DNA of 64,000 nt from Malachius bipustulatus (lineage: Eukaryota; Arthropoda; Insecta; Coleoptera; Melyridae). The stretch lies in contig OU342638.1 of assembly GCA_910589415.1 (NCBI GenBank), positions 37,173,579-37,237,578 on the forward strand. Direction: 5' to 3'. Made by a program: the position numbers and the translations under genes. The notes beneath the pieces were generated by a model. It had not been told where the DNA came from. It did not search any database and saw only the letters and a list, made by a program, of their open reading frames with translations. Positions 49,757-61,961 of this stretch are shown piece by piece (within the stretch, counting starts at the first letter, position 1; each line of letters starts with the position of its first letter).

Positions 49757-51251
49757 TCTCACAATGTTCTACTCAACTAATCCGAGTTTTGTTTTAATAA
49801 AACCAAACTAAAACATATAATATGTAGTTAAGGAGTGAAAAGTGAGGTTAGTCCATAAAACTACGCAATTAAGGAGCGTAAAAAAGATTTAAGCGGTTGA
49901 AAAACTATGCTGACCATTAATCAATGCACTGCAGTCCAAATCAAACCAAAATTTACTATTTAACAACAATATTTGCTTTGTAAATAACGCCAATAATCAG
50001 AGCGTATAATTCACAGCTGCTTCAAGTACACTCGCTATCGCTGTTTTTTTTGACATATAATAGAATTAAAAATTATATCACTTTTCAGCTGTACGCTAGC
50101 GCTAGCGCTATCAGAATTCGATAAAAGCTACAAATAAAAGCGACTTCCTACCGCAACGCAAACGCCACAATCGTAAGTATTTCCGTTAATGCGATCATTT
50201 ATCAAACCGTGCAAATTGCTGGTTTTCCTTTTCCTGTAACATATTATTATATCAGTTCTCTTTTTAGCTCGAAGTGTTCTAAAGTGTTCCCAGAAACTGT
50301 CGTTAAATAAAAAAAAAAACTAAGTATAGGTACCCTCAAAGTCAAAACCCAAAATTCGGTAAAGTTGACGACGGTGTTGTGACGTAACGGTTATTTTATT
50401 ACAATAATTACTTCAAAAATTCTGTAGCTATTAAGCTCGTCAATGGGCAGCTAGTGTATATTTAACTACCAGCTGCCTATTTGAAGGGCTAGAAAGGCTA
50501 CAGATTAACTCTGCAATGAAATATTAATTATTATTAATTAATTTAGGTATTATAATAATTAATTTAAGTGGGTGGATCTACGACGATACATTTTTTCGAT
50601 TTGTTTAAATATTTTGATTAATTTTATCAACAATATTGATATTTATTTTTAATGATTGGAATTGCTAATATCCTTATTTCTTGCTTTATATTTATATAAA
50701 ATAAAAATAATGAATTTTTCAAATTATTTGATAATTATAATAATAACAAAATACATGAACTGTCAAGGCTTTAAAATATAAGAAGAAGATCAGATTACGG
50801 CAGTGGCAGTGGCTACTGCTCTATTAAGTTGTCCAACTTGAAATAATATTTATTTGATAATCAATAATAAATCTCAATTCTTTATTAAATATTTTATAAT
50901 AATAATAAATTACTATTGTTGTTATTATTTTATTTCATCTATTATTGTATTGATTAGTTTTATAATAAGAAATAACCAAATAAAAAATGCTGGCACCATA
51001 GTAGCTTTCAGCTGTCAAACAATATTGACATGACAGATGACAAATAATTCAACCTAACCTTAAATTAATCCAAGAAGTCAAGAAGTAGCATTGGAAATGG
51101 AATGAATATAAACATTTTATTTTTTGATCAGTATTTGAATAAAATGTATAGAAAGCAATATAAAAACTGCTGTGAAAACCCGAAATTGGAAATATAATTA
51201 GAGTCAGATCTAATAACTCAGCAAGCAATATCAATTAAAAGAAAAGGAGAA
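49757..51251. other. LINE 5' UTR and intergenic DNA up to FIBP
   Basis: The first few hundred bases probably belong to the LINE 5' UTR. A self-complementary stretch (GCTAGCGCTAGCGC) is at about 50095-50108. Further right are AT-rich simple sequences and the FIBP promoter side, with several TGACA/TGTCA sites at 51010-51045. No gene is seen. Confidence 0.5.
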
Positions 51252-52684
51252 ATGGGCACTGAAGTTGATGTATTTATCAGTAACTACACCCTAGTTGACC
51301 CTGAAATATATCAATTATGGATAGAGGGGCATACTGGTAAGTAGGGGCACTTCAGAAAGTACCAACTTATTTATATTTATTTATCATTCTTACCAGTTCA
51401 TGAAGCTTCAACGATTCTAAATCAGGGCGAACTCGGCAAACAAGCGGGCGTAACGTCCGACCTAATCGCCAGTGACGTCTTGGACCATTACAGGACTTAC
51501 TCTCTCTTAGAGAAGCCCCTGAGCAATCCCAGCAAGCTACACGAGCAGCTGGCATTCCAAATCGACCCCCAGACCCATCATCTCCTGATCGAAAAGTTAG
51601 TCTAATTATAATTAATTTGTTATCAATAATAATTGATAACGAATGGTCCTACTTTTAGGTATTACGATTTAGACGATAAAGTAACGAGGGAGCTCTTGGG
51701 TAAAAAATTATCCTCCAAGCACCGCAAGGACTTGGACGAAGTGTCCGAGAAGACCGGCGTCCCGTTGAAATCTTGCCGGTGAGTTTGATTCGAGGTTAGG
51801 TCACCTCGCAACTGATCGGTTGTTATTTCAGGAGACAGTTCGATAACGTCAAGAGGATATTCAAGGCGGTGGAAGAGATGCCCGGTTCGGTTATTCAGAA
51901 CATCGAGAATTCGTTTTTCTTGTCAGAGAACCTGGCCAGGAAGTACGCTTGCGTTGTATTTTTAGCGTGCCTCCGCTTCGAGACTTCGAAAAGGAAGCTG
52001 CAGCATCTCTCGTTCGAGGTTTGGAAGAAATGTTCTGAGAGTCTCATGGAGCATTGGACTTATAAACAAATCGGTTAGGTTCTATTCTATGCTTTTATAG
52101 CGATTCGTTTTATAATGTTTTTGAGATGTTTATTACAGGACCGGAGTTTTTTGATACGGAAATGGATAAAGAATTCCTCCTCGAGTTGCGAGAATTAAAA
52201 GTATTACTCGATAAAGAACGAGAGCACAAGCAGTGAGTATTTATTAATTAACACAAAGCACAAATATTAAACGATTCGTTAATTATTTAATAACTCTAGC
52301 CTCGTTCTCCTGTCGTTGAAACCGTCGATCTTAACGAAGACTTATTTAGAGATCGACTCGAATTTTCGCGTCTACTCCCGCGCGATCCTAACACTGGCGA
52401 CCACAATTCACAGACCCAGAGATCTAAGGAATCTTTTCATGGAGCTCAGCCAGATCGTCGATATTTTCAAGCAAGCGGTTTGGAATCTACACGAGGTCGA
52501 TAAGTTTTTAGCGGCGTACGCTCAAGGGGCCATCGATATCGATGTTCTAAGGTACGGTGATTAAATTACGAGACTAGGGGGTGAAATTAAATAATTGCTG
52601 ATTTGTTCCAGGGACCCTACTTTGAAAAGCGCCTGGGAGAAGTACATGAAAGTAATCTCGGAATGTATTGTAACGATGTTTTAA
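51252..52684 (+). CDS. FIBP: Acidic FGF intracellular-binding protein
   Basis: Exons 51252-51336, 51397-51595, 51659-51778, 51832-52073, 52139-52232, 52300-52551 and 52612-52684 give 354 residues, close to the 357-364 of human FIBP. Diagnostic stretches are [85 protein letters not shown] and [14 protein letters not shown]. The family is helical and without known catalytic residues. FIBP was found through binding internalised FGF1 in vertebrates; its role in insects is unclear. All exon phases agree. The start is the family N-terminus, and no nearby gene hints at its function. Confidence 0.95.
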
Positions 52685-53206
52685 TTAACGGATTGATGCA
52701 TTTATTATGTAATAAGTTAGTATGCGGTTTAGGGAAGATTTTTCGGAGGATATTTATCTCGTGATATAAATGAAATGCACTCAATAAACGCTCCTGAACT
52801 ATGAAAGTATTATGTCTTTTGTAATATTTTATTATAATTTATTTATTAGTAGGTAAATAAAGTATCTCAGAAAATTGTTGTTTATTTTTTGCTGCTAAGT
52901 ACTAAGGAGAAAAAACCAAGACTTATTTTCTTTATGAGACCATTTTAATTAGCACAATTTTAAGTTATAAAACTAGTTTCAATTATTGAGGGTTCAAAAC
53001 TTAAGAGAGATTATTGTTGAGAAAAGCGTCTAGACCAAATCATTTTTATAGATATAACATTTAGGGATCCTAATTCAATGCGCAATTACGAAAATTATAA
53101 CACAAAATGACATAAAATGAAACAACAGCAGTATAAGCAGCTTTTAAATGTTAACAAATTAACTATCTAACATTTCTTTGTATCGTGTGATCCACAAAAT
53201 TTTTCA

Positions 53207-53505
53207 TCAACTATTGCCTTGAATAAAATGAAGCATGTCTGCCAGAGCCAGATAAAACACAAACAATTGGTAGGTGTGTAAGTGAACTACTCCAATCAAT
53301 GATCTACAAATCATAGAACAATAAACAAAAACATGACTACTTGCATAATGAACTTTGTTAGAGTAAAGATAATTCTGTGCTATAACCTGGAACAGTAACG
53401 ACATCTGCTGAGTACGTGTGGTGCTGAGTTTCTTACTAATTATTGCAATTTGTTGTATTTCTTTCAAGGTGGATGAACAACTCGAGCCGTTGTAGGGTAC
53501 CTGTA
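53207..53505 (-). pseudogene. Orphan ORF, 5' end inside or cut by a hAT MITE
   Basis: About 95 codons (TLKEIQQIAIISKKLSTTRT, SHVFVYCSMICRSLIGVV) with helical, protein-like composition but no family I recognise. The frame has no ATG start and reads back into the 64-base MITE at 53493-53556. It could be a terminal exon, a gene remnant interrupted by the element, or chance. Confidence 0.25.
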
Positions 53506-53556
53506 CTACCGACACTGACGCTTACTAGCCTTAGTGTCGGCAATACAGGTACCCTA
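53493..53556. mobile_element. Minimal hAT-like element, family B copy 2 (64-base palindrome)
   Basis: TAGGGTACCTGTACTACC and its inverse meet almost without a spacer, so only the two terminal repeats of family B remain. Flanking octamers AGCCGTTG (53485-53492) and AATCGTTG (53557-53564) match at six of eight positions, a diverged 8-base target duplication. Confidence 0.82.
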
Positions 53557-54372
53557 AATCGTTGTTATCTAAAGAAACTAAGAAACTAAACTAATATTCT
53601 GTCTTTCTGAATGAGGATAAAATAATATTTCAATTTGACGTTTCCGTTCGAGTTTAGATTTTTGAATGTTCCAATTATCATTTACCATTTTATAATTTCA
53701 CTTCCAAAGCACAAAAATAACAAAATTTATGAAGATTAATACTAATTTTTGCAATTTACTAATAATATGCACAGAATTGATTCACCCATGTGTTTCTTCA
53801 AAACTCTAAGTGCACTTCAAGCGTCGTCATCGGCAATTTATGAACGATGCTAGATTTTTTATCCAATCAAGCGAACTGGTTATTTTATGAACGCATCCAG
53901 AGTTTTTCATGTATGATGCAAACTGTAATTCATGAACGCACCCCAGACCACTGAAAATCGCAAAATAAAAAAAATAAGACATTTAAAATAGATGACAGCG
54001 ATTTTATCGTAGGATTCAATCTAAGACATGAAATTTTTTCCAGGGCCTACCTAAATTATGTTTTCATTTGCTCACACGATAAAAATAAATGCGCGACTGT
54101 CATGATAAAAAAATTAATCTTCAGAGTAGGTGAATATCTCGAAAACAGAAGTTTTTGGAGGGTTATGATGCCCAAGGAGACTTCTGATCTACTCATCGAA
54201 TACTATCCATTCCCAAAGTTATAACTTATAACCAATTTGACCGGGAACCAACTTAAATTTTTTCAAAGCCAATTGGTTTTATAAATGACATTTGATAATA
54301 AGTCACAACACAACAGACGATGTAAAAATGAACAAGCTCATCTTAATTCAATTAACGAACGTTTCAGATATT

Positions 54373-55918
54373 GGGGAACCTGCATTACCGACACTAACGC
54401 CTACTATATACACCGTTCACATATTAAAAAAGAACTAGATGGCCATGAACTTTTGTTTTTAGGTTTGCAAAAATGAAAACTCCCTAGATCTCGATTGACA
54501 ATATCAGCTGATCGAGATATTAAAGGTTAAGTATAGACTGACATTTGTCAAATCACTCAAAGTGTCTCAGCTGATTAACAGCCATGTTGTCTAATTGAAG
54601 TTTTAGTAGTAGGATATCTATCTAGGATGATTTTTTACTCTGATCAATTTTTCTCAAACTGACAAATAAAATTATTAAATTTTTGACATTTTAAATTTCA
54701 AAAGAGCAAAATGACGAAAATAATATCTCTAAGATGAATAAATCCGCATTAAGAAAGCATTTCAATGATTAAGATCCAGAAAGTCCAAACTTGAGCAAAC
54801 ATTTAAGTCATTCAGAAGGTGAAATATATTTGGAATGTAAGTATTGAGTATGTGTATCTGTATCTCCTAAATACTTGCTGGTAATTACTGTCTCTTATAA
54901 TAGTAGTCAGACCGTGGCATTAGCAAGTATTATTAGACAAGACAAATTTGATATTACACCCTTGGGCAGCCCACATAAAACAGGCACTGATTATGAAATT
55001 TTTGTGTTTCCGGAAGATTTGCAATAATCTATTTCCAATACAACCCAATCGAAATGACATGGGGGTATTGTAAACTTCACTATACAAGCACGTAAATTAG
55101 CAGCTTCCCTCTAAGGATAAAGTAAAGAATGTATGTCTTGAAGAGCTTTCAAAATGTAAGTACACCTGACATGTGACAAAATTAATATAATCATTGTGAA
55201 AAACTTATTTCGGAGGACTGGACGAAACAAATGGACATGGTGAAAATCTTATTAAAATCAGAGCGCTGAAGATGATTCTGATTCTAAGCAGGATGCAGTA
55301 GCGGTTATTGATAATGGGGGATAATTTTGAGCCAGAAGCCAGAAGTCCAGAATCTTTGGCTGGTTTCCGACACACTACTACGATACCGAATAACCGACGA
55401 ATTGACGAAAAATATTTTTCATTTACGTACCTATATTCTAATATTTTAATAAACGTACCGATATATTTTAATTACCTGCTATGTATTTATTAAAAGTAAA
55501 TTAATATAATTGATTCAAGTTTTTTATTTTATATTCAAAAAGTACATTTGTGTATTTTCCTAACTTGGCAAAATTACATGATAACCTTTTTCTCAAACTC
55601 TTATGAAAAGCTTAAGATTTTAAGATCTTAGATCCAGCGACATTGCGTTCTAGTTAAAGATTGCAATATGTGACTAAATGATTCAAAATAAAAAGCCCCC
55701 AAAGATGTAAATAAAAATATAATAAAAAGAATACCAAAATATCAAAAATCCATCTGGCAACTATGTCCTGTTCCTTGGCATAAAACTTCAACCTCATAAA
55801 AAAGAGACATAACCAAACTCCAGTCAATGATTGACAGCGGTTATACCCAGTGATTTCTATCACCCTACACCATAACCCAATTCTTTTATAATAAGTGAAC
55901 GGTGTATAGTAGGCGTTA
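54373..55918. mobile_element. hAT-like element, family B copy 3, right end truncated
   Basis: The left end GGGGAACCTGCATTACCGAC continues into ACTAACGCCTACTATATACACCG and is the family B tip. At the right, 55895-55918 is a perfect inverse of the inner 24-26 bases (GTGAACGGTGTATAG...), but the outer about 22 bases are missing. The 1.5 kb interior has no intact frame; short frames such as 54285-54476 and 55308-55493 look accidental. Confidence 0.65.
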
Positions 55919-55927
55919 CTATAGTAG

Positions 55928-55949
55928 ACATCTGACTATAGTCAGATGT
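55928..55949. repeat. Perfect 22-base palindrome
   Basis: ACATCTGACTA followed by its exact inverse complement TAGTCAGATGT, ten bases beyond the truncated hAT-like element. It may be a scar of a former insertion. Confidence 0.8.
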
Positions 55950-56842
55950 GCAGAACTATTAATAACGAACTACGAATTTTACTTCACGGGAAGGTACCAG
56001 ATGTGTTAACCGAATGCAGCCTGATAAAAGATAATGGCGTTTATGACACAACGTTATAACATACGTCACTTGTCAACTTCGAGTGACGTCACACATATGA
56101 CATCAAAATGCAGCGCTCCTATTGGCGGACTAAACCAGACAGACATACCAGTAAAAAAAAGATCGACTATTTTGATACGATACGAGAGTTGTTTACTGGT
56201 TTATTGGCTTTGGTTGAAACGTAATATTTCTTGTAGTTATCGTTTTTATTTACATGTGACGTGCGTTATTATTTTAAGAAAACCTCCCTCGAACCCCCAG
56301 AAAGGTAACTATCGCATCCCGAATCTTGTCTACCTCGAAAATGGACGCCTGAAAATTGCGCTTATTAGGAGCGGTGTTTCGAGGTCAGTTTTACCGCGTG
56401 AACCGTCGATTTCGTTTTCCGGCGTCCAAGCGTCGAAGTCGATTGATACTTTCAGCAACTACGTCTCGGTTTCAAAAATGGGCACATTTCTAACGTTTCG
56501 AGATTCAAAATTTTATTTCATGGTCGAAAAATTAATACGAGGTTAGGGTAGAGGCGACTGGTCAGTGGTCAACTAGTGACCCCCCCCCCTCTTCTCAATT
56601 GTTGGGGGCTCGTAAGTTCTTGGTGTATTTGTCACTTTGTCGAATAATGTGACGTATTGTTGCGCAATAGTCAAGTCGGCGTGAATAAAGTGGCGGTTTT
56701 ATTTAAATAATGTCAAATAATTGATTTCGATCAGATCGATTTGATTTGAACGAGGTAAACGAGGGCTGTGTTAAACTGAGAACTGACAACTTTTATCATT
56801 TATTTATGCCAAAAATTAACTAATTAAGAATTTAAATTGCAG

Positions 56843-59800
56843 ATGGTAGACGTAGACAAACTAACCGATCATGAGCTACAAACCAAACTCTCCGAGTTTG
56901 GGTACCCGGTCATGCCGATCACCGGGACCACACGTAAGGTGATGGTAAAGAAGCTGAAGCTGCTCATGGAAAACAAGGGCAAACCTAACGACTCTGGACG
57001 CAGGTACTTTTTTCTGATACGTATTTAACAATTCGTTACTTTTTGTTTGCTCAATTATTATAAAACCCACTGCTAGTGAACGTATTGTTATTACCGTAAC
57101 ACTTTTAATGTCAAAATTTACATGACATGAAATACTTAAAAGCCACAACCCACAACAAACACACCCGACTCTTATTTCAGATCGCTGGGTAGATACTCTA
57201 GCGAAGAGGAGAGCGACAACGAAGTGAAGCCCAAGAAGAGCAACCGCAGGGTCACCATGGGTGTTACTTCTATGGAACCCCCCGTCAAGGCCGTGCCCAG
57301 AAGAAGCATTGCAAAAGTGAGCGAACCAATCGTCGAAAGTGAGGTATGTGTAGCTTGTCGATCGTTTGATCATTTCAGCAGCGATCAAGTCTCTTATTTC
57401 TGTCTAGCCGCCGCGAGGGAAGAATATGAAAGAAGTGACGGTCGTCACTACAACCACCACCACGAAAACATTGAAGAATTCTCAAGACGAGTTCGATACG
57501 GGATCAGATTCGGAATCGGAGATTGTCGATAAGTACAACGTATCGTTTAAGGACGATTATAACAAGAAGTCTCCGATCAAAACGAGCCACTCTCCTACAT
57601 ACTCCAGCAGCTTGCACTTCAACAAACTTAACGATAAATCACCGTCGACGCTCTACAAACGATCGTCTCTTTATTCACCCGTCGAGACACACGATGATAA
57701 ACTCAGCAGTATCAGATCAAGGCTCAGCGTCGGTTCTCCTGGTAAGTTATTATTATTATTATTATTGTCATTTAATTTCTAACGAATCGTTTGTTATTAT
57801 TTTAACAGTGTACGAGCCTTCAACGTCTTATACTCCGGCTTACAGCGTTAGCACAGCTAAACCGGACAAGATCGAAACGCCCTTCTTGAGTAATTTTACA
57901 AAGCGCTTGTCGCAGCTGTCGCCCGGCGCGGCTAAATCGTCCGATTACGATTCCATCATCAAGGAGCAAGACACCAACGGAACGAACGTCTATCCGAGGA
58001 TGTATTCAAGGTACTTTGTCGATTAACGAGTCGTTGTTTGCGGCGTGAGACGAGTTTTTGGTTTGTTGCAGGCCGGTAAGAAGCAAGGACGCCTACACTT
58101 TCGGCGGTTTCGGGTCGTCCCAGAGCGCCTTCTTGAAGAACAACCTGGTTCCGTTTGGGGTCCTGGCGCTTATTTTTATATTTTTCTTGTTTCTCGCCGT
58201 TATCTATCAGATCAAATCCGACAGTGCTGTGATCGAGGCGTCCGGTAAGACTTCCAGTTATATCCCAAAACATTAATGACGCGTCTATTCTAAATTAATT
58301 ATTAATTAATCGTATCTCTTTTACTTTACTTTAATCAATCACTTACTTGCTCACTGGTTTGGTTTTATTAATGGTACTGTCGCTATTATTATTATTATTG
58401 CTATTATTATTGTTAATGATTGATTGTAAACTCAAGTTTTTAATAAACAATAAATATTTTGCTAATAATTACTTGTTTTATTGTTAGAACCTTGCGCTTA
58501 GATCCCAAAATATTTATTGGTTATTAAAAATGACGGCTCGTTTAGAGTCGCACGCACAGACGGAAGAAACGACACAACAACGAATGTTCCAGGTTACGTG
58601 ATCCCGTACTGTGAGAGAGTGTCACCGCCCAAACGGGGCGTCAATTGCATCACCGAGGCGGACGTTACCGACACGGTCACCTTGCTTCATATTGTCAGAC
58701 CGTACCTGAACAAGCTGGCGGTCCAGAGACTGTGCGACAGTCCGAGCGTCAGGAGTCATGTGACCGAAGACGAGATCGTCGACTATGTCAAGAACAATTA
58801 CAAGATCCAGGTAAACGAGTCACGGTCGTTGTAATTGTACGGTCCAGTAATGTTGTTATCGTTTGAAGGGCGAAAATGCTGTTAGACGAGATTTGAACCA
58901 TCTGGAATTGCTGTCGTTCAGGAATCCCTTGTGGCAGATCTCCGTCTTGCAACTCGATGATGAGAACGATCCGATTAGAGAGGAGAACATCGCCTCGAGT
59001 ATGGTGAGTAGTTGTTTGTGTCAATTAGCCACATTGTTTCAAGGACAAAAATTGTGTGAATGAAATAAAATGTCAGTTGTCATCTGACAGCCGACACAAT
59101 CGCTATGATCAGAATAAAAAGTTATTTAATTTAATTTTTTTAAAAGGAGTGAGCTTCGATCTTCCCTATGTAGGTAAGACAAAGTCGCTCCACTCCGGTA
59201 ATTATGGGTTTGAACTATTCGCCAACATTACCCAGCCTCAAGTATACCATTAAAATAGTAGAAAGGACAACACAGACACCCAGAGCCTTCACCGAGAATC
59301 GAACTCAGTCTGCCGGGTCCAGTGATTCAGCAGATCGCCCACTGAACCACTCGGCCACCGGTGTGCTCTGAATAAAAAGTTCCTTTTTTGATCCAGTTTT
59401 TGAAGTTTTCACTGACATTTTGACTTTGACAGATTACCTAACTTTGAGAGTCGTTTGAGCATTGGCTAGAATTCAGAGATGTCAGATTTTTTAGTGTTTC
59501 GGTGATGTTCAGAAATTTCATTATCTGAAATCCTTTTTTGAAATTGCTTGTTTGATTCAGTTTTTGAAGTTGACAGTTACAGATATAAAGTTACCAATCA
59601 TTAAAGAATCCTTTGAATTTGAATGACAAGATATTAATGACATTTGATAATTATTTCATATACGAAAAAGTATCTTTTTTATATTTGATCTTCATAAAAC
59701 GAATCCTGTTGATGACTGTTATGATAACAACTCCATTGACAGTTGATATTTACCTATGACAATATTAATAAAGATATGAACAATTGCAGGAACAGGTGCT

Positions 59801-60788
59801 GTCGAACAATAACACCAAAATGATAGCCCTCGCCGTCCTGAATCCCTCGTTGCCGTGGAGCTGCAACCTCTACAACAAGATCGCCTCTCTCTTGAGCGCC
59901 CTCGTCTTCGTCGGTCTTGTATTCGGCTGCCTCTACCTCTTCACCGTCGGCTACAAGTTTTACGAGGCGAGGCAGAAGCAGGAGCACAGCGAAGTGGTCG
60001 CCATGGTCGAGAAGATAATCGAGGTGCTCCAGAACAACTCGACCGAGAACGGGGACAATTGTCTCGTCATCAACCACGTCAGGGACCTGATCATACCGAT
60101 CGCCGACAGGAAACGTGAGTGCTTTTGTTCCCCTCGTGCGAAATTTTCCTTTTTAAATCCGTTTTTAAACAGGCAAACAGGCCGTCTGGAAGAAGGCGGT
60201 CTCGTTCGTCAACGAGAACGAGTCGCGCGTCCGGATGGAGGTGCAGGAGGTCCAGGGCGAGGCGTTCGAGGTGTGGCGTTGGCTGGGCGCCGGCAACATC
60301 AGCCTGGCCGGGTCGTCCCCGAACCGGTCGGCCGTGTGGCAGGGGCAGGCGTTCGACACGCGCGGCGGCTCGGTCAACTCGCCGCCGTGCTCGCCGACGC
60401 CCTGCCTGAAGGTGCGGGGGATGCTGGAGGAGGGAACGGCCGCGCAGGCGAGGGAAGCCGTGCTGGCCAAGTGCGGGACCCAGTGCAGGATACTGCACTG
60501 CGACGTCGACCTGCACGGGAAGTGCGTGTACGTCAAGTGTCAGGACACGGTGGATGCCGGGTTGGTTTACAGGAGCCTGCACGGATGGTGGTGAGTTTTC
60601 TTCTTTTTTTTTTTTTTAATTATTGTTTGGAGGTTGATTGTTAATCGTTTTGCATTTGCAGGTACTCGGGTCATTTGGTGACGGTGAAGTATTTACGATT
60701 GGAGCGCTACATGCAACGGTTCCCGGAGTCGCCGAGCAACGGACCTTATTTGAAATCGACGGGACCTCCGGCCGATTGGGTTAATTAA
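56843..60788 (+). CDS. MAN1: Inner nuclear membrane protein MAN1 (LEMD3)
   Basis: Exons 56843-57003, 57181-57343, 57408-57741, 57809-58010, 58072-58244, 58593-58810, 58869-59003, 59790-60114, 60173-60590 and 60662-60788 join in phase to 751 residues. Residues 1-45 are a LEM domain (DVDKLTDHELQTKLSEFGYP), which binds BAF. A Ser-rich nucleoplasmic region follows; then the first membrane span (LVPFGVLALIFIFFLFLAVIY), a lumenal MSC domain (GVNCITEADVTD, WQISVLQ), a second span (ASLLSALVFVGLVFGCLYLF), and a C-terminal winged-helix and RRM part (CLKVRGMLEE, CVYVKCQD, YLRLERYMQRFPES). The RRM favours MAN1 over LEMD2. In animals the C-terminus binds Smads and restrains BMP/TGF-beta signalling. The ATG follows an acceptor directly. 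The exon 6 acceptor has a poor pyrimidine tract. Intron 7 holds a SINE. Confidence 0.94.
59124..59369 (-). mobile_element. tRNA-derived SINE with 12-base target duplication
   Basis: On the minus strand the element starts near 59369 with GGTGGCCGAGTGGTTCAGTG (A box within TGGCCGAGTGG) and has a B box GTTCGATTCTC about 50 bases later, as in tRNA-Ser/Leu-type heads. An unrelated body and an A-rich tail (59124-59145) follow. GAATAAAAAGTT flanks both sides (59112-59123 and 59370-59381), an exact target duplication. It lies in MAN1 intron 7, antisense to the gene. Confidence 0.88.
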
Positions 60789-61961
60789 TTGATTAAGGTG
60801 TTGGTGATTAACGGTGGTCAAAGTTGTTATGTTGAGAGACGATCGTTTATTAATGTGTTGCGTCGTCAAATCGATTTTGAAAAATTCGGTCCTAGTTGGT
60901 TGACCAACGCTGCTGCAAATCAAGTCAAAAGGAATTTAAATTATTGGAAGTCTGGTCGTTTTAGATTGAATTAATCATGCAAAGCGGTCTCTTATTGTTT
61001 GACATGAGGTCTTTCGTATTATCAATATTATGTTTGGGCCTGATCTGTTTTTTTTTTTAATGATAAATTTAGTGTGCCCATAGGTTTAATTTATTTGTCA
61101 GATTAGATGCGATTTATTCTAATACAATTAATTTGGTCTTAGATTTTAAATTGTATAAAAGAAATCGTACTGGTACTGGGTGAGGATTCAGGTTTTATGT
61201 TAAACTGTGTACAATTTAAAAGTATTCTGTTTTTGAAATTTATTGACAATCTTACTGTCTATGTGAGTGTAAAAATGTAATTCAGTTGTATTAATGGTTT
61301 TTTTTTTAAGGTAGCGATAATCTTGTTTTGTGGTCAGTAAAATTGAATTATTGAGACCTGTATTTATTTCTACCTCTTCTAGATCTTTTGTATATAAAAT
61401 TGTACTCTCAGTGTTGATGGAAATTGTACTGGAACTTCCAATCAATGTAAAAATGATCCGACTCCAAGTTGTTGGTCGCTTTAGAAATTATTGTACTAAT
61501 AATTAATATGTAAATTATCTGATCGCATATCAAGAAAAAAAGTTTGGTTATTAATGAGAATAATTAGATATAAAATTGTTATTACTACATAATTATTAAT
61601 CGACTGATTTCGAGTTGTTTGTACTTTTGTTTTGACTGTGACATGATAAACTTGTCTGGTTATTATGATGATAATGTATTTATTTGTGTAGCTCTCTTAG
61701 TTCTTCTGTTTTATTTTTAATAATATAAGATGTATAAAATAATAAATAAATAAGTTTTGTATTTCTTAACAATGTTCAATTAAAGTACATATTCAGATTG
61801 TATCATATTCTTTTATTTTACACTTTCATTTAAAAATTACCAACTACATAACTCTGTATAGGTGTATATAATAATTATTATTATAATAATATAATATGAA
61901 GACGAAAATAATAATTATGAAGAGTAATTTAAATAAAAAGCAGTAAAATGAGAATTTATAA
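60789..61961. other. MAN1 3' UTR and convergent gap
   Basis: About 1.17 kb between two stop codons. Likely a long MAN1 3' UTR ending near the AATAAATAAATAAA cluster at about 61738-61752. No gene is seen; frames at 60789-60974 and 61200-61445 look accidental. Confidence 0.55.

Larger units (their letters stand above)
45901..49800 (-). mobile_element. Near-intact LINE, CR1/Jockey-group
   Basis: The element reads leftward: 5' UTR of unknown length right of 49756, ORF1 (49756-48905), ORF2 (48904-46019), about 95 bases of 3' UTR, and a tail of about five AAAT units at 45901-45923. No LTRs are seen. Both frames are fully open, so the insertion is recent by insect standards. I could not find the target duplication and thus the true 5' end, which could lie as far as about 50300. 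The organisation and the short-repeat tail fit CR1/Jockey-group non-LTR retrotransposons. Confidence 0.88.
52685..56842. other. Repeat-rich intergenic region, FIBP to MAN1
   Basis: 4.1 kb with two family B hAT-like elements (53493-53556, 54373-55918), an orphan frame at 53207-53515, a palindrome at 55928-55949, a CRE at 56084-56091 and the MAN1 upstream region. A 170-codon frame at 56034-56546 lies where MAN1 5' UTR exons are expected and has no recognisable domain; AAAG/GTAACT at 56304 and the CAG directly before the MAN1 ATG suggest a 5' UTR intron. Confidence 0.5.

Noticed and set aside
56034..56546. 170-codon plus-strand frame before MAN1
   Set aside because: No domain or conserved composition; better explained as 5' UTR/promoter DNA.
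59270..59369. Possible tRNA-Ser gene on the minus strand
   Set aside because: Poor acceptor stem pairing, extra body, A-rich tail and target duplication show a SINE.
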